A stretch of DNA of 64,000 bases from Bartonella queenslandensis (GCF_018155095.1 NZ_NAAI01000001.1:62001-126000), one strand, 5' to 3'; numbered from the stretch's first letter, positions 44,586 to 55,937 are shown. Notes: a model not told the origin generated them from the letters alone. Program-made: numbers and translations.

Positions 44586-45962
44586 TCAAACTTTATTTTT
44601 AAAAATATTATAAAGGGCACGAATAGTTTGTGCTGATCCCCCAATAGGGTATCCTGGTTTTTCTTTTGGCACCCATCCATAAAGGTCGAAATGCGCAAAA
44701 TGTTTAGCTTTTTCAACAAAAGAATTAAGAAATAAAGCAGCCGTTATAGAGCCAGCAAAGCTATTTCCAGTTACATTGTTAAGGTCAGCAATTGGCGATG
44801 ATAACATCTCTTGGTAAGGTTTCCAAAGGGGCATTTGCCAAAGAGGGTCACAAACAGCGTGAGCCGATTCAGAAATTTGTTGTGCCCATATTGAATCATT
44901 ACAATAAAATGCGGGAAGATCTGGTCCTAATGCTATACGTGCTGCTCCCGTTAAAGTAGCCATACAAAGCATGAATTGAGGGCTTTCTTCATCACCATAG
45001 GCGAGTGCATCGGCAAGGACAAGGCGCCCTTCAGCATCTGTATTGCCTACTTCAACACTTAAGCCTTTACGACTTTTAAGAACATCACCTGGTCGGTAAG
45101 CATTCGCAGAAATTGCATTTTCTACAGCTGGAATCAAAACCCGTAGACGGAAAGGCAATTTTGCATCCATGATAAGTTTCGCCAATCCCAAAACGTTTGC
45201 TCCACCCCCCATGTCTTTTTTCATAAGCAACATATTATTGTCTGATTTAATATCCAGGCCCCCCGTATCAAAAGTTACACCCTTGCCTACCAACGTTATT
45301 TTGGGATGATGTTCTTGGCCCCAGCGTAACTCAATCAGTCGTGGAGCAGTGCTGCCTGCTCGTCCTACAGCATGAATCATCGGAAAGTTATGGGTTAAGA
45401 GCTCATCTCCACAAATGCTTTGGACATGAGCACCGTATATTTTTCCTAATTGTCGAGCTTCTTTTTCAAGAGTATCAGGGGTCATATCATTGGCTGGAAT
45501 ATTGATGAGATCACGGACAAAGAAGACAGCTTCATAAATTCGTTGGAGCTCATTAAGATCAACGGTCTCATTGACATGGAAAGATAATGATTTGAGAGAA
45601 GAATTTTGACGATAGCGATCAAATTGATAGCTTCCCAGTGCCAATCCAATATAAGTATTTATTTCATCAGAGGTCTCACCTTCTAAATGCCATTGACCAG
45701 CAGGAAGTTTTTGAGCAAGCAGTCCTGTGATAAAGGGTTCGTTACCATTACCAATTCCAAATAAAACTTTTTTTAAATGTCCGGTTTCGTGAGGAACAAG
45801 GAGTATTTGTCCTGCTTGTCCAGTAAAATCATTAACTTTTATCCATGCTGCCGTTGAGGCATCAAATGATAAATTAGCAAGATTTTTTTGGTTTACCAAG
45901 ATGATAGGACAACTATTATCGATACCTTTTGAGGTAAAATGAATAATGGGTCGCTGGTGCAT
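44586..45962 (-). CDS. M17 leucyl aminopeptidase
   Basis: This is a two-metal aminopeptidase of about 458 residues. Metal and catalytic residues lie in LVGKGVTFDTGGLDIKSDN and in the family signature NTDAEGRLVLADALAY. The N-terminal domain is shorter than in PepA, as in the rhizobial M17 subgroup. The ORF opens at 45998 but would overlap coaA. I chose ATG 45962, which has AAGGAT upstream and falls after the coaA stop. It is co-oriented and nearly contiguous with coaA. Confidence 0.92.
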   Translation of the reverse strand: MHQRPIIHFTSKGIDNSCPIILVNQKNLANLSFDASTAAWIKVNDFTGQAGQILLVPHETGHLKKVLFGIGNGNEPFITGLLAQKLPAGQWHLEGETSDEINTYIGLALGSYQFDRYRQNSSLKSLSFHVNETVDLNELQRIYEAVFFVRDLINIPANDMTPDTLEKEARQLGKIYGAHVQSICGDELLTHNFPMIHAVGRAGSTAPRLIELRWGQEHHPKITLVGKGVTFDTGGLDIKSDNNMLLMKKDMGGGANVLGLAKLIMDAKLPFRLRVLIPAVENAISANAYRPGDVLKSRKGLSVEVGNTDAEGRLVLADALAYGDEESPQFMLCMATLTGAARIALGPDLPAFYCNDSIWAQQISESAHAVCDPLWQMPLWKPYQEMLSSPIADLNNVTGNSFAGSITAALFLNSFVEKAKHFAHFDLYGWVPKEKPGYPIGGSAQTIRALYNIFKNKV

Positions 45963-45975
45963 AGTTATGAGATCC

Positions 45976-46974
45976 TTATAGTCGTCTAAGTGCGACATAC
46001 TCGACCAAATGATTTTCTCCCTTTCGTAGAACGAGATTGGACCGTGGTCGTGTTGGCAATATATTTTCCTGTAAATTTTTTAAATTAATTGTTTGCCAAA
46101 TATCCTCAGCAATTCTTGAGGCTTCTTTTTCATTGAGAAGGGCATAACGGTGAAAATAGGATTCAGGATTTTGAAAAGCTGTTTTACGTAAACGTTTAAA
46201 GCGCTCTAAATACCAGTGACGAATGATTTCTGTTTCAGCATCGACATAGATTGAAAAATCAAAAAAATCTGACACGAAAGGAATGACTTTTCCATCTTTA
46301 GGAAGATCACTGACTTGTAATACATTAATACCTTCAACAATCAAAATATCAGGACGGTCAATGGTAATTGTCTGATTTTCTAGGACATCATAGGTCATAT
46401 GCGAATAAAGCGGAGCAGGGACATTCCCAACACCTGCTTTTATCGCCGAAAGAAAGCACAGCAATTTTTTAATGTCATAGGAATCAGGAAATCCTTTACG
46501 ATTCAGACGATTTTTTTGCTGTAAGATTGCGTTAGGATAGAGAAAACCATCCGTTGTGATCAGATCAACTTTAAGACTAGATGTCCAACGTTTCAACAGT
46601 TCTTGAAGGATGCGAGCGGTGGTTGATTTTCCTACTGCTACAGAACCAGCAATCCCAATAATAAAGGGCGTTTTCTTAGTTTCTTCTTGATGGAGAAACT
46701 GTTGGCGTTTGTGGAAAAGTTCTTGTACTGCTTCAACATGACATGATAACAAGCGCGATAAGGAGAGATAAATGCGTTGAACTTCCTCAAGGTCGATAGG
46801 GTCATCAATAGAGCGTAAGCGTTTAATTTCATCAAAAGTCAAAGTGAGAGGTGTGTCTGCACGGAATTCTGACCATTCTTGTGCAGTAAAGACGCGATAG
46901 GGTGAATATCGGTCAGAAATGGATTTGACTAAATTATATTCCTGATTAATTTTTTGTATAGTCGTATCAATCAT
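45976..46974 (-). CDS. coaA: type I pantothenate kinase
   Basis: This 332-residue enzyme phosphorylates pantothenate, the first step to coenzyme A. The P-loop is [17 protein letters not shown] (about 105-121). [16 protein letters not shown] and VEGINVLQV are prokaryotic PanK blocks. Length is slightly above the E. coli enzyme (316). It is the first gene of a pair with the aminopeptidase. Confidence 0.95.
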   Translation of the reverse strand: MIDTTIQKINQEYNLVKSISDRYSPYRVFTAQEWSEFRADTPLTLTFDEIKRLRSIDDPIDLEEVQRIYLSLSRLLSCHVEAVQELFHKRQQFLHQEETKKTPFIIGIAGSVAVGKSTTARILQELLKRWTSSLKVDLITTDGFLYPNAILQQKNRLNRKGFPDSYDIKKLLCFLSAIKAGVGNVPAPLYSHMTYDVLENQTITIDRPDILIVEGINVLQVSDLPKDGKVIPFVSDFFDFSIYVDAETEIIRHWYLERFKRLRKTAFQNPESYFHRYALLNEKEASRIAEDIWQTINLKNLQENILPTRPRSNLVLRKGENHLVEYVALRRL

Positions 46975-47089
46975 TTGTAATTGTCGAGATTTTTTTGCTA
47001 TTTGGTTAAGAACAGACAGGTAAACTGCTTTATGTTCAAATAAATTTTGTTTTTCATGCTCTCTTTTTTAAGATAATAGACCATTTTTA

Positions 47090-48079
47090 CTAACTTATCG
47101 TCCAGTCATTCCAGTGCGCACGGACTTGTGCCAATGAGTACCCTTGTGCCAAAAAAGCCCACAAAAGTAAACGCGCCTTTACGGCTGATAAATAACCAGA
47201 CATGAGAGCACCCGAAGCAATCATATCGGTTTCTGAGCCTTTATAGCCGTACGTTATACGTGTTGTTGAGCCATTACAACAACGACTAGCAATAATGATT
47301 GGTATTTTTTGTGCATATTGTTGTACAAGGTCTGCTTCTTGAAAACTACAGTGTCCTGCACCAAAACCAGCGATAACAAGTCCAGCATAATATCCACTTT
47401 CAAGGCAGAGTCTCATTAATTGTGCATCAGACGATAAAGAGGAATAGAGGAGTGCAATTTGATGATCGTAATTTTGGGGAAGATCAAACGTTGTCGGGAA
47501 AAATTTTCGATCATTGAAATAAATGAGTTTTCCTTCTAGAATGGTTCCTAAAATACCTACGAGTCCTGAATGAAATGTTTCCACTTTGACGGTATGGCTT
47601 TTATAGAGCCAATACGGTGAATGAATGGTATCATTAATGACAACGAGAACACCTCGATTACGGCTTTGTGGGGCTGCTGCAACACGCGTTGCTGCTAAAA
47701 TATTAGCGGGTCCGTCAGCGCCTGCTTCGTGAGGTGTACGCATAGCACCAGTTATGATGAGTGGTTCAGCTTCCTTCCAATAAAGAGAAAGAAAAAAAGC
47801 AGTTTCTTCCAGAGTATCAGTCCCTTGCGTTAAAACAATCCCTTCTGCGCCAGCGTTTATTTGTTGTTTTGCCCACTCAATTATTTCAAAAAGAATTTTA
47901 AAAGATAAAGATCCACTTGGTATTTGCATTAATGTTTGTGTATGAATATCAGCAACCTTATTTAAATCAGGAACACTTTTTATGAGGTTGTCTGAGGTTA
48001 AAGTTGGTTGCATGTGGCCAAAATGATCGGCAGTCATTGCAATTGTTCCACCTAAGGTTCCTATAGCTATTTTTTTCAT
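47090..48079 (-). CDS. L-asparaginase family protein
   Basis: This 329-residue asparaginase/glutaminase has the first catalytic Thr in GTLGGTIAMT and the second in VLTQGTDTLEETAFFLS. PHEAGADGPANILAA supplies the Asp of the second family signature. No signal peptide is seen, so a cytoplasmic type is likely. It stands alone on minus, divergent from hslV, with a 218-base spacer. Confidence 0.9.
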   Translation of the reverse strand: MKKIAIGTLGGTIAMTADHFGHMQPTLTSDNLIKSVPDLNKVADIHTQTLMQIPSGSLSFKILFEIIEWAKQQINAGAEGIVLTQGTDTLEETAFFLSLYWKEAEPLIITGAMRTPHEAGADGPANILAATRVAAAPQSRNRGVLVVINDTIHSPYWLYKSHTVKVETFHSGLVGILGTILEGKLIYFNDRKFFPTTFDLPQNYDHQIALLYSSLSSDAQLMRLCLESGYYAGLVIAGFGAGHCSFQEADLVQQYAQKIPIIIASRCCNGSTTRITYGYKGSETDMIASGALMSGYLSAVKARLLLWAFLAQGYSLAQVRAHWNDWTIS

Positions 48080-48297
48080 AATTTTCCTCTATAAAGGCAC
48101 AAACTGTTTACATAAGGCTATTTAGCAGTAATTTACATTGACAACAATGATATCATTTTTTCAATTTCAACAAATTGAATTGTGCTGAATCATTGTGTTT
48201 TGCTGTATATGTTCTTAAATAGAACAATAGTAGTTGAGTTTTACATTGTACGAAAACATAATATTAAAAAGAAAAGTTAATATTAAGGAGTTTCCTT

Positions 48298-48879
48298 ATG
48301 ACAGAACATAAGCCAGACATAATGTATGGTACAACGATTATTACGGTACGAAAAGGTGGCAAAGTTGTGATGGCTGGCGACGGTCAAGTCTCTCTTGGAC
48401 AGACGATTATGAAAGGCAATGCACGTAAAGTCCGCCGTCTTGGAAAAAGCGGAGTGGTTATTGCTGGTTTTGCAGGTGCTACAGCAGATGCGTTCACATT
48501 ACTGGAAAGATTGGAAACAAAGCTTGAGCAATATCCTGATCAGCTTATGCGTGCATGTGTAGAACTTGCAAAAGATTGGAGAACAGATCGCTATTTGCGT
48601 CGTCTTGAAGCAATGATGCTTGTGGCTGATAAGAAAGTAACTTTGGCTCTAACAGGGCTTGGTGATGTCTTAGAACCAGAAGATGGGGTTATGGCCATTG
48701 GCTCTGGAGGAAATTTTGCTCTTTCAGCAGCACGGGCACTCATGGACTTGGATTTGGATGCAGAAACCATTGCCCGTAAAGCTATGGCTATTGCCGCTAA
48801 AATTTGTGTTTACACCAATGATCATTTTACGATTGAAACATTGGATGCAGAATTATCTTCTTTAGAGAAAGCTATTTAA
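48298..48879 (+). CDS. hslV: ATP-dependent protease peptidase subunit HslV
   Basis: This 193-residue proteasome-like peptidase is processed to expose the N-terminal Thr of [20 protein letters not shown]. The core blocks GNARKVRRL and [17 protein letters not shown] are typical. AAGGAG lies nine bases before the ATG. The stop is directly followed by the hslU ATG, so the two are coupled. A TGTTCT/AGAACA palindrome lies upstream at 48210-48226, of unknown role. Confidence 0.97.
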   Translation: MTEHKPDIMYGTTIITVRKGGKVVMAGDGQVSLGQTIMKGNARKVRRLGKSGVVIAGFAGATADAFTLLERLETKLEQYPDQLMRACVELAKDWRTDRYLRRLEAMMLVADKKVTLALTGLGDVLEPEDGVMAIGSGGNFALSAARALMDLDLDAETIARKAMAIAAKICVYTNDHFTIETLDAELSSLEKAI

Positions 48880-50190
48880 ATGTGTGTTGTATTTTCCCCT
48901 CGTGAGACTGTTTCTGAACTTGATCGCTTTATTATTGGCCAAAATGATGCCAAACGTTCTGTAGCTATTGCACTGCGTAATCGGTGGCGTAGACAACAGC
49001 TTGATGAGCCGATGCGTGAAGAAGTGATGCCAAAAAATATTTTAATGATAGGGCCAACAGGTGTTGGTAAAACAGGGATTGCCCGTCGATTAGCAAAACT
49101 TTCTGGAGCACCCTTCGTGAAAGTAGAAGCGACTAAATTTACTGAAGTTGGTTATGTAGGGCGTGACGTTGAGCAAATTATTCGAGACCTTGTTGAAATT
49201 GCCATTTCTCTTGTACGTGAAAAGAGACGGGATGAAATAAAAGAAAAGGCGCACATGCATGCTGAAGAGCGCGTTTTAGACGCTCTTGTTGGTAAAACAG
49301 CAAGTCCCGCTACCCGTGATAGTTTCCGTAAAAAATTGCGTAAAGGTGAACTGGATGAGAAAGAGATTGAAATTGAAGTAGCCGATAATAATAGCAATAG
49401 TGCTTCAACCTTTGATATTCCTGGTATGCCTGGGGCGCAAATGGGGATTATGAATTTATCCGATATTTTGGGCAAAATGGGCAGTCGTACAAAAGTCCGT
49501 AAAACGACAGTAAGGGATGCTTTTAAACCACTCATTGATGATGAGTCTGAAAAACTCCTTGATCAGGAACAAATTATTCAAGAAGCGCTTCGTGTTGCTG
49601 AAAATGACGGTATTGTTTTTATCGACGAGATTGATAAAATTGCAACGAGGGATGGTGGAGCCAGTGCTGCGGTTTCGCGTGAGGGAGTCCAACGTGATCT
49701 TTTACCTTTGGTGGAAGGAACAACAATTTCTACAAAATACGGGCAAATCAAAACAGATCATATTCTTTTTATAGCCTCTGGTGCATTTCATGTTTCCAAG
49801 CCATCTGATTTATTACCCGAACTTCAAGGACGTTTGCCTATCCGTGTGGAGCTTAACCCTTTAACAAGGGAAGATTTACGGCGCATTCTAACAGAACCAG
49901 AAGCAAGTTTGATTAAACAATATGTTGCTCTTATGGCAACGGAAGAGGTTCATTTGGAAATTACCGATGATGCGATTGATGCTTTAGCAGATATTGCTGT
50001 AGATTTAAATGCAAGGATTGAAAACATAGGGGCACGTCGTTTGCAAACCGTTATGGAGCGCGTTTTGGATGAGATTTCTTTTACGGCACCCGATAAAGCT
50101 GGAACATCGTTTAAAATTGATGCTGCTTACGTGAGAAAATCTATTGGCGAGCTTGCTGCTGATATCGATCTTTCCCGTTTTATTCTTTAG
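48880..50190 (+). CDS. hslU: ATP-dependent protease ATPase subunit HslU
   Basis: This 436-residue AAA+ unfoldase feeds HslV. Walker A is [15 protein letters not shown], the inserted I-domain covers about 110-240, Walker B is [12 protein letters not shown], and the C-terminal tail [10 protein letters not shown] docks into HslV. The ATG follows the hslV stop without a gap. Confidence 0.97.
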   Translation: MCVVFSPRETVSELDRFIIGQNDAKRSVAIALRNRWRRQQLDEPMREEVMPKNILMIGPTGVGKTGIARRLAKLSGAPFVKVEATKFTEVGYVGRDVEQIIRDLVEIAISLVREKRRDEIKEKAHMHAEERVLDALVGKTASPATRDSFRKKLRKGELDEKEIEIEVADNNSNSASTFDIPGMPGAQMGIMNLSDILGKMGSRTKVRKTTVRDAFKPLIDDESEKLLDQEQIIQEALRVAENDGIVFIDEIDKIATRDGGASAAVSREGVQRDLLPLVEGTTISTKYGQIKTDHILFIASGAFHVSKPSDLLPELQGRLPIRVELNPLTREDLRRILTEPEASLIKQYVALMATEEVHLEITDDAIDALADIAVDLNARIENIGARRLQTVMERVLDEISFTAPDKAGTSFKIDAAYVRKSIGELAADIDLSRFIL

Positions 50191-50208
50191 AGCTATTGCC
50201 TGTTTTGT

Positions 50209-51237
50209 TTATTTTCGTGCTTCGATAATTTTGAAGCCATGATCTTGGGTATGTATCAACACTGTGCGGAAAATATCTTTTAACAATGTTTCATAAGGTA
50301 GATGGCGGTTGGCAACAAGAAGCAGACTGCCACTGGGCTTTAGGCATTTTGCAGCATTTATAATAAAATGTTTTCCTAAGGAGATATCTGTCGTTTGTTG
50401 TGTGTGAAATGGTGGATTAGAAATGATTGTGTCATACAGATTTGTGATAGGCTCATGCACAAGGTCATGCCAATAAAAATGAATTGGAAAAGGAGCTGTT
50501 ATGGGGTTAAGGTGCTGTTTTGCTGCTTTCAAAGCGTTGTAGTCTGCTTCATAAAGATCAAGAGTTGTAAGTTTTACATTGCTTTCAAGGGCAACGTGAG
50601 AAAGATAGCCCCAGCCAGCTCCAAAATCAGCCGTTTTTCCAGAAATAATTTTGAGCATATAAGAAGCAAGAACTGAGGATCCTGGATCAATACGACCGTG
50701 TGAGAACATACCGGAAGTGGTTTGAAATTTATCAAAAGAAAGCGGTTGTGAGCGCAAGTGTGCAATATTTTGTCTCTCTATTTCTTGAGGAACTTGAAGC
50801 CAAAATACAAGACCATGATTTTTAGAGAGTTTATTGGTTATGGGAACAATTGTTTTGACCCATTTCATCATTGAAGCAGCACCAGCCGTTTTATTCCCAC
50901 TGATCACAATCCATCCACTGGGTTTAACGCATTCTAATAAATCAAGAAAACAATTTTGGTTAAAACCACGATATTTGCTTAAACGTAAAAATGCTCCATC
51001 ATAAATGAAAGTTTTATCTATTTGAGGAGAGCAGTGAAATTGAGTATCGACAAATTTTAAAAAATCTGGTCGCCAAGGCGTGACAACTTTTAAATTTTGT
51101 GCCCATTCTGGAGCAGGGACTTCCGTCAAACCAAAACTTAGCCAGCATTGGTTTGGATCTGGATAAGGAAGTGCATGATTTTCAAAAGGTAAAAATGATA
51201 ACACATGTGGTTCTTTCAAAGAAAAATGCCACTCCAA
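50209..51237 (-). CDS. RsmC-like class I SAM methyltransferase
   Basis: This 342-residue protein has two related halves, as in the 16S rRNA m2G1207 methylase RsmC. The C-terminal active half has the SAM site TADFGAGWGYLSHVAL and the catalytic NPPF motif in TIISNPPFHTQQT. The N-terminal half is degenerate, as in RsmC. The start is unclear: TTG 51237 lies inside the pnp terminator hairpin and has no ribosome site. TTG 51219 and GTG 51204 are alternatives, the latter after GAAAGAACC. Confidence 0.82.
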   Translation of the reverse strand: MEWHFSLKEPHVLSFLPFENHALPYPDPNQCWLSFGLTEVPAPEWAQNLKVVTPWRPDFLKFVDTQFHCSPQIDKTFIYDGAFLRLSKYRGFNQNCFLDLLECVKPSGWIVISGNKTAGAASMMKWVKTIVPITNKLSKNHGLVFWLQVPQEIERQNIAHLRSQPLSFDKFQTTSGMFSHGRIDPGSSVLASYMLKIISGKTADFGAGWGYLSHVALESNVKLTTLDLYEADYNALKAAKQHLNPITAPFPIHFYWHDLVHEPITNLYDTIISNPPFHTQQTTDISLGKHFIINAAKCLKPSGSLLLVANRHLPYETLLKDIFRTVLIHTQDHGFKIIEARK

Positions 51238-51253
51238 TATTGGGATGGCATTT
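51222..51253 (-). terminator. rho-independent terminator of pnp
   Basis: AAATGCCA (51224-51231) and TGGCATTT (51246-51253) form a perfect 8-bp stem, with a nested palindrome CCAATATTGG (51234-51243). On minus the stem is followed by a T-rich tract (TTTTTC). It lies 24 bases after the pnp stop and overlaps the longest possible start of the next gene. Confidence 0.75.
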
Positions 51254-51277
51254 CATGATTACGATAAGAAGAAAAGA

Positions 51278-53473
51278 TTACTCTTCTTTTTTCTTCCGGC
51301 GGCGCTTATTTTCAGGTTGCTTTTTTTCATCCATACACTTTTCTTCTTTCACCGATTTATCATCGGTAACTTCCTTTCCGGTTTCTTGATCAACAACCTT
51401 CATTGATAACCGAACTTTTCCGCGCTCATCAAAGCCCATGAGTTTAACCCAAACTTTATCACCTTCTTTAACAATATCAGTTGTTTTGGTGACGCGTTCT
51501 GATGCCAGTTGAGAGATATGCACGAGCCCATCACGAGAACCAAAGAAGTTTATAAATGCACCAAAGTCTGCAGTTTTTACAACCGTTCCTTGATAGATAG
51601 CACCAACTTCAGGTTCATCGACGATAGAATGGATCCAGCGTTTTGCTGCTTCAATGGTTTTAGCATCAGAAGAAGCAATTTTAATGGTACCATCATCTTC
51701 AATATTAATTTTTGCTCCGGTTTGTTCCACAATTTCTCGAATAACTTTACCACCAGAGCCGATAACATCACGGATTTTATCAACAGCAATATTCATCACT
51801 TCGATTCGTGGAGAAAATTCACTCAATTCAGCTCGTGCACTGGTTAAAGCTTTTGCCATTTCGTTAAGGATATGGATTCGGCCACCTTTGGCTTGTTCAA
51901 GTGCGATTTTCATAATTTCTTCGGTAATACCGTCAATTTTAATATCCATTTGCAAAGCAGTAATACCATTTTCTGTTCCAGCAACTTTAAAATCCATATC
52001 GCCAAGATGATCTTCATCTCCTAAGATATCAGACAAAACAGCAAAGCGCTCTCCTTCTTTAATCAAGCCCATGGCAATACCCGCAACAGGGCGTGCCAAA
52101 GGAACACCAGCATCCATGAGAGCAAGCGAAGTTCCACAAACGGTTGCCATAGAAGAAGATCCATTGGATTCAGTAATTTCTGAGACAGCGCGAATGGTAT
52201 AAGGAAAAGATTCTTTCGTTGGCAACATGGGGTGAATTGCTCGCCATGCTAATTTTCCATGTCCAATTTCACGACGACCAGGAGAACCAAGACGTCCTGT
52301 TTCACCTACTGAAAACGGTGGAAAATTGTAATGAAGGAGGAATGTTTCCTTATACATTCCCGTTAAAGCATCAATATATTGTTCATCTTCACCAGTTCCC
52401 AATGTTGCAACGACAATCGCTTGTGTTTCTCCGCGGGTAAAGAGTGCTGATCCATGTGTGCGGGGTAAAATACTTACTTCTGATTGGATAGGGCGTACAG
52501 TAGAAAGATTGCGCCCATCAATACGCTTGTGGGTATCAAGAATGTTTCCACGAACAATTTTTGCTTGCAATTGTTTAAATACAGTTGCAATTTGGTCTGT
52601 ACTGAATTTACAGTCTTCTTCTATTTCTGGTGTAAATTTACTGATAATCTCTGTTTTGAGTGCATCAAGTGCGGCATAACGTTCTTGCTTATCGGTAATT
52701 GTGTAAGCCTTTCTTATATCCTGTTCTGCCATTTCCTGCATTGCTTTTTCAAGGTCAGAAAGATCTTCAGGAACAAAATCACGAGGATCTTTTGCAGCAA
52801 CCTCAGCCAGTTTGATGATAGCTTCAAGAACAGGTTGAAGACCTTTATGACCAAACATCACGGCACCCAACATGATATCTTCCGGCAATTCTTGTGCTTC
52901 TGATTCAACCATCAATACAGCACTTTCTGTTCCAGCAACCACAAGATCAAGTTTTGATTCAGGCATTTCATCAATATGAGGATTGAGAACGTATTGTCCA
53001 TTACAATAGCCAACGCGGGCACCCGCTATAGGCCCCATGAAAGGAACACCTGATAGGGTCAATGCGGCAGAGGCAGCAATCATCGCAAGAATATCGGGAT
53101 TATTTTCGAGATCATGCTGTATAACGGAAACAATGACTTGTGTATCATTTTTATACCCCTCAACGAAGAGAGGACGAATTGGACGATCAATCAAACGTGA
53201 AACCAAAGTTTCATGTTCGCTTGGCCGACTTTCACGTTTTAAATAGCCCCCAGGTATTCGACCAACGGCATAGGATTTTTCTTGATAATTAACGGTGAGT
53301 GGAAAAAAGTCCTGGTCTGGTTTTGGGCTTTTGGCCGATACAACGGTTGCTAAGACAATCGTTTCTCCATAGGTAGCAATCACTGCACCATCAGCTTGAC
53401 GCGCTATTTTCCCTGTTTCAAGGGTGAGCGGACGCCCGGCCCATTCAATTTCTATCTTGTGCGTTTTGAACAT
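51278..53473 (-). CDS. pnp: polyribonucleotide nucleotidyltransferase (PNPase)
   Basis: This 731-residue 3'-5' phosphorolytic exoribonuclease has two RNase PH domains separated by a helical linker, then a KH domain (about 550-615, [16 protein letters not shown]) and an S1 domain (about 620-690, [20 protein letters not shown]). A Lys/Arg-rich tail ends the protein. Length is as usual. It follows rpsO with a hairpin in the spacer, the classic arrangement in which pnp and rpsO share a transcript. Confidence 0.97.
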   Translation of the reverse strand: MFKTHKIEIEWAGRPLTLETGKIARQADGAVIATYGETIVLATVVSAKSPKPDQDFFPLTVNYQEKSYAVGRIPGGYLKRESRPSEHETLVSRLIDRPIRPLFVEGYKNDTQVIVSVIQHDLENNPDILAMIAASAALTLSGVPFMGPIAGARVGYCNGQYVLNPHIDEMPESKLDLVVAGTESAVLMVESEAQELPEDIMLGAVMFGHKGLQPVLEAIIKLAEVAAKDPRDFVPEDLSDLEKAMQEMAEQDIRKAYTITDKQERYAALDALKTEIISKFTPEIEEDCKFSTDQIATVFKQLQAKIVRGNILDTHKRIDGRNLSTVRPIQSEVSILPRTHGSALFTRGETQAIVVATLGTGEDEQYIDALTGMYKETFLLHYNFPPFSVGETGRLGSPGRREIGHGKLAWRAIHPMLPTKESFPYTIRAVSEITESNGSSSMATVCGTSLALMDAGVPLARPVAGIAMGLIKEGERFAVLSDILGDEDHLGDMDFKVAGTENGITALQMDIKIDGITEEIMKIALEQAKGGRIHILNEMAKALTSARAELSEFSPRIEVMNIAVDKIRDVIGSGGKVIREIVEQTGAKINIEDDGTIKIASSDAKTIEAAKRWIHSIVDEPEVGAIYQGTVVKTADFGAFINFFGSRDGLVHISQLASERVTKTTDIVKEGDKVWVKLMGFDERGKVRLSMKVVDQETGKEVTDDKSVKEEKCMDEKKQPENKRRRKKKEE

Positions 53474-53692
53474 TTTTTATCCTTAATGACCAGTGTTTTT
53501 AAACATTTGATTGCTCACATTCTGGCTTTGCGTAGCATATTTTCAAGCTCTGGGGTAGACAACAAGTTACTTCCATCTTTGCTAAGAGAAGAGAGAGATA
53601 AACACCTTAAATGCGAAATGATGAGCAGTCCTATCCCATAAAATAACTTGTCAGTTTTTAAAATTTAACTAAAAGCAACATGTTGAAAGAAT

Positions 53693-53714
53693 GGGTGGTT
53701 TTTTTACACCACCC
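53693..53714 (-). terminator. rpsO-pnp intergenic hairpin
   Basis: GGGTGGT (53693-53699) pairs with ACCACCC (53708-53714) with an 8-nt A/T loop. It lies eight bases after the rpsO stop. On minus no good T tract follows, so it may be a partial terminator or an RNA-processing site, as known between rpsO and pnp in enterobacteria. Confidence 0.55.
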
Positions 53715-53722
53715 CATTTTTT

Positions 53723-53992
53723 TTAGCGACGCAAACCTAACTTCTTGATAAGTGTTTGATAACGGTTTTGGTCAACTCCTTTAAGATAATCAAGAAGGCG
53801 CCGGCGTTGAGACACCATCTTTAAAAGACCACGACGAGAATGATTATCCTTTTTGTGAGATTTAAAATGGTTTGTTAAATTAGAAATACGTTCAGAAAGT
53901 ACAGCAATTTGTACTTCTGGTGATCCTGTATCACCAACTTTATTTGCATATTCTGCGACAAGAGCTTGTTTACGTTCAGCTGTAATCGACAT
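53723..53992 (-). CDS. rpsO: 30S ribosomal protein S15
   Basis: This 89-residue S15 is of standard length. It has the conserved [36 protein letters not shown] and C-terminal [12 protein letters not shown]. It binds 16S rRNA. AAAGGAT precedes the ATG, and the leader contains a hairpin (54030-54060). It is separated from truB, its usual upstream neighbour, by 3.5 kb. Confidence 0.98.
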   Translation of the reverse strand: MSITAERKQALVAEYANKVGDTGSPEVQIAVLSERISNLTNHFKSHKKDNHSRRGLLKMVSQRRRLLDYLKGVDQNRYQTLIKKLGLRR

Positions 53993-54029
53993 CGTATTAT
54001 CCTTTCAAAAAACGAAGAAACCAAAAGTC

Positions 54030-54060
54030 ACCCATAGCCGAGATGTCGTTCAGCTAGGGT
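54030..54060 (-). promoter_or_regulatory. possible S15 autoregulatory leader structure
   Basis: On minus, ACCCTAGC (54060-54053) can pair with GCTATGGGT (54038-54030) with one bulged A and a 14-nt loop. A second hairpin, GAAATAAG/CTTATTTC (54068-54101), lies further upstream. Both lie in the rpsO leader, where S15 binds its own mRNA in several bacteria. The regulatory role is inferred from position only. Confidence 0.4.
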
Positions 54061-54308
54061 CAGCGAGGAAATAAGAAGGGCCAAAGACTCTTACTTATTT
54101 CTGCTCTTATATAGGAAAGAAGGTTAAAATACTAGTCCTGATAAATATTTTGAAGTCTTTCTTTCAATAAAGGCTTTTGTTTTGAAACATTGATTTAAAT
54201 AGGGTTTTATGAGAATTTTCTTAAAGGTTTATGCATCCTTTTGAGACAAAGATTATGAGAAAGTGTATGTGGTAACAAAAGTGATAAATACCGATTTGGA
54301 GGGAAAAG

Positions 54309-55937
54309 ATGCAAAGCATTTCAACATTAAAACTTTTTCGTAATTCGGTATTTCGAAATTTGTGGTCATCTACTCTTATTTCTAATTTAGGGGGGCTGAT
54401 ACAGGCTGTTGGAGCAGGGTGGTTAATGGCGTTGATTAGTTCTTCGCATTCCATGGTTGGGCTTGTTCAAAGTGCGACAACATTACCACTTGTTATGTTT
54501 TCTTTGATGGCAGGGGCATTAGCGGATAATTTTAATCGGCGTCAAATTATGTTGTGTGCACAGATTATGATGATGGTCATATCCATGATTTTATCTATTT
54601 TAGCCTATATGGGATTTTTAACACCTTGGCTTTTGTTATGTTTTACGTTTTTGATTGGATGTGGCACAGCCTTTTATAATCCTTCTTGGCAAGCAACGAT
54701 AGGAGATATTGTGAGCAGGGAAGATATTCCTGCTGCTGTTAGTTTGAATAGTGTTGGCTTTAATTTGATGCGAAGTGTTGGTCCTGCTATTGGAGGGGGA
54801 GTCATTGCAACTTTGGGGGCATCTGCTGCTTTTTTGTTTAATGCTATCAGTTATATCCCTCTTATTGGTGCATTATTTTTATGGAAATCGAATTATAAAA
54901 AAAACCCATTGCCAAGAGAAAGACTGTTAGGGGCTGTCTCAGATGGTCTGCGTTATGTTGCGATGTCTCCTAATCTCTTGAACATTATGGTTCGAGCGTT
55001 CCTTTTTGGTATAGGAGCAATTTCGATTTTAGCCCTTTTGCCAATTGTTGCGCATAAAGTTCTTGGAGGAAATGCCCTGCTTTATGGGACGTTGCTGGGT
55101 TGTTTTGGGTTAGGAGCCATGACAGCAGGGATTATTAATGCATTTATACGGCATCATTTTCGTTCAGAAACAATTATTGCAAGTGCATTTATTGGTTTCG
55201 CCTTTTCTTGCTTTTTATTGGGAATAAGCCGTTCATTGATTATAAGCCATATTGCTTTATTTCCTGCAGGTTTATGTTGGGTTTTGGCATTATCATTGTT
55301 TAATACATCTGTACAACTCTCGACACCACGCTGGGTTGTTGCACGTTCTTTAGCTCTTTATCAAACGGCATCTTATGGAGGGATGGCTATTGGGAGTGCG
55401 ATCTGGGGAATTTTAGCTGATGGTTATTCTCCAACAATTGCTTTAAGTATTTGTTCTCTATTCTTGATCGTTGGGGCTCTTGCTGGGGTAAAGGTTAGAA
55501 TTCAAGAGATTCCTCAAATAGATTTAAATCCTCTTGATCATTTTAGAGAGCCAGAACTCTTACTCGACTTAAAAGCAAGAAGTGGCCCGATCATGATAAT
55601 GATCGATTATCAAATTCATGAAAATGATCTGGAAGAGTTTCTCAAAGTGATGACGCGTCGACGCCATATTCGTTTACGTGATGGAGCGCGTCAATGGGTC
55701 CTTTTACGAGATCTTGAAAAACCTGAATATTGGACAGAGGCTTATCATATGCCAACATGGGTCGATTATTTACGCCATAATCATCGTCGTATAAAAGCGG
55801 ATGCTGAAGTGAATAAGTGTTTACGTCATTTAAATTGTTCTCCTAACGGTATAAGGGTGCACCGCATGATTGAACGACAGACAATTCCTCAAGCTAATGA
55901 GATGCTTTTAAAAGTCCCTTCTGATCATCTTCCTTAA
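54309..55937 (+). CDS. MFS exporter, MFS_3/EntS-like family
   Basis: This 542-residue protein has about 12 membrane segments in the first 410 residues, then a soluble C-terminal extension of about 130 residues (from about 415), as in the DUF894/MFS_3 family. The loop ALADNFNRRQIM between helices 2 and 3 is the MFS motif A region. The substrate is unknown; relatives export siderophores or drugs. GGAGGGAAAAG precedes the ATG. It is opposite in strand to the ribosomal operon it interrupts and is followed by decayed integrase repeats, which suggests an inserted segment. Confidence 0.85.
   Translation: MQSISTLKLFRNSVFRNLWSSTLISNLGGLIQAVGAGWLMALISSSHSMVGLVQSATTLPLVMFSLMAGALADNFNRRQIMLCAQIMMMVISMILSILAYMGFLTPWLLLCFTFLIGCGTAFYNPSWQATIGDIVSREDIPAAVSLNSVGFNLMRSVGPAIGGGVIATLGASAAFLFNAISYIPLIGALFLWKSNYKKNPLPRERLLGAVSDGLRYVAMSPNLLNIMVRAFLFGIGAISILALLPIVAHKVLGGNALLYGTLLGCFGLGAMTAGIINAFIRHHFRSETIIASAFIGFAFSCFLLGISRSLIISHIALFPAGLCWVLALSLFNTSVQLSTPRWVVARSLALYQTASYGGMAIGSAIWGILADGYSPTIALSICSLFLIVGALAGVKVRIQEIPQIDLNPLDHFREPELLLDLKARSGPIMIMIDYQIHENDLEEFLKVMTRRRHIRLRDGARQWVLLRDLEKPEYWTEAYHMPTWVDYLRHNHRRIKADAEVNKCLRHLNCSPNGIRVHRMIERQTIPQANEMLLKVPSDHLP

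Noticed and set aside
48210..48226. TGTTCT/AGAACA palindrome upstream of hslV considered as a LexA or heat-shock site
   Set aside because: It does not match the alphaproteobacterial LexA direct repeat (GTTC-N7-GTTC) or a sigma-32 promoter as remembered.
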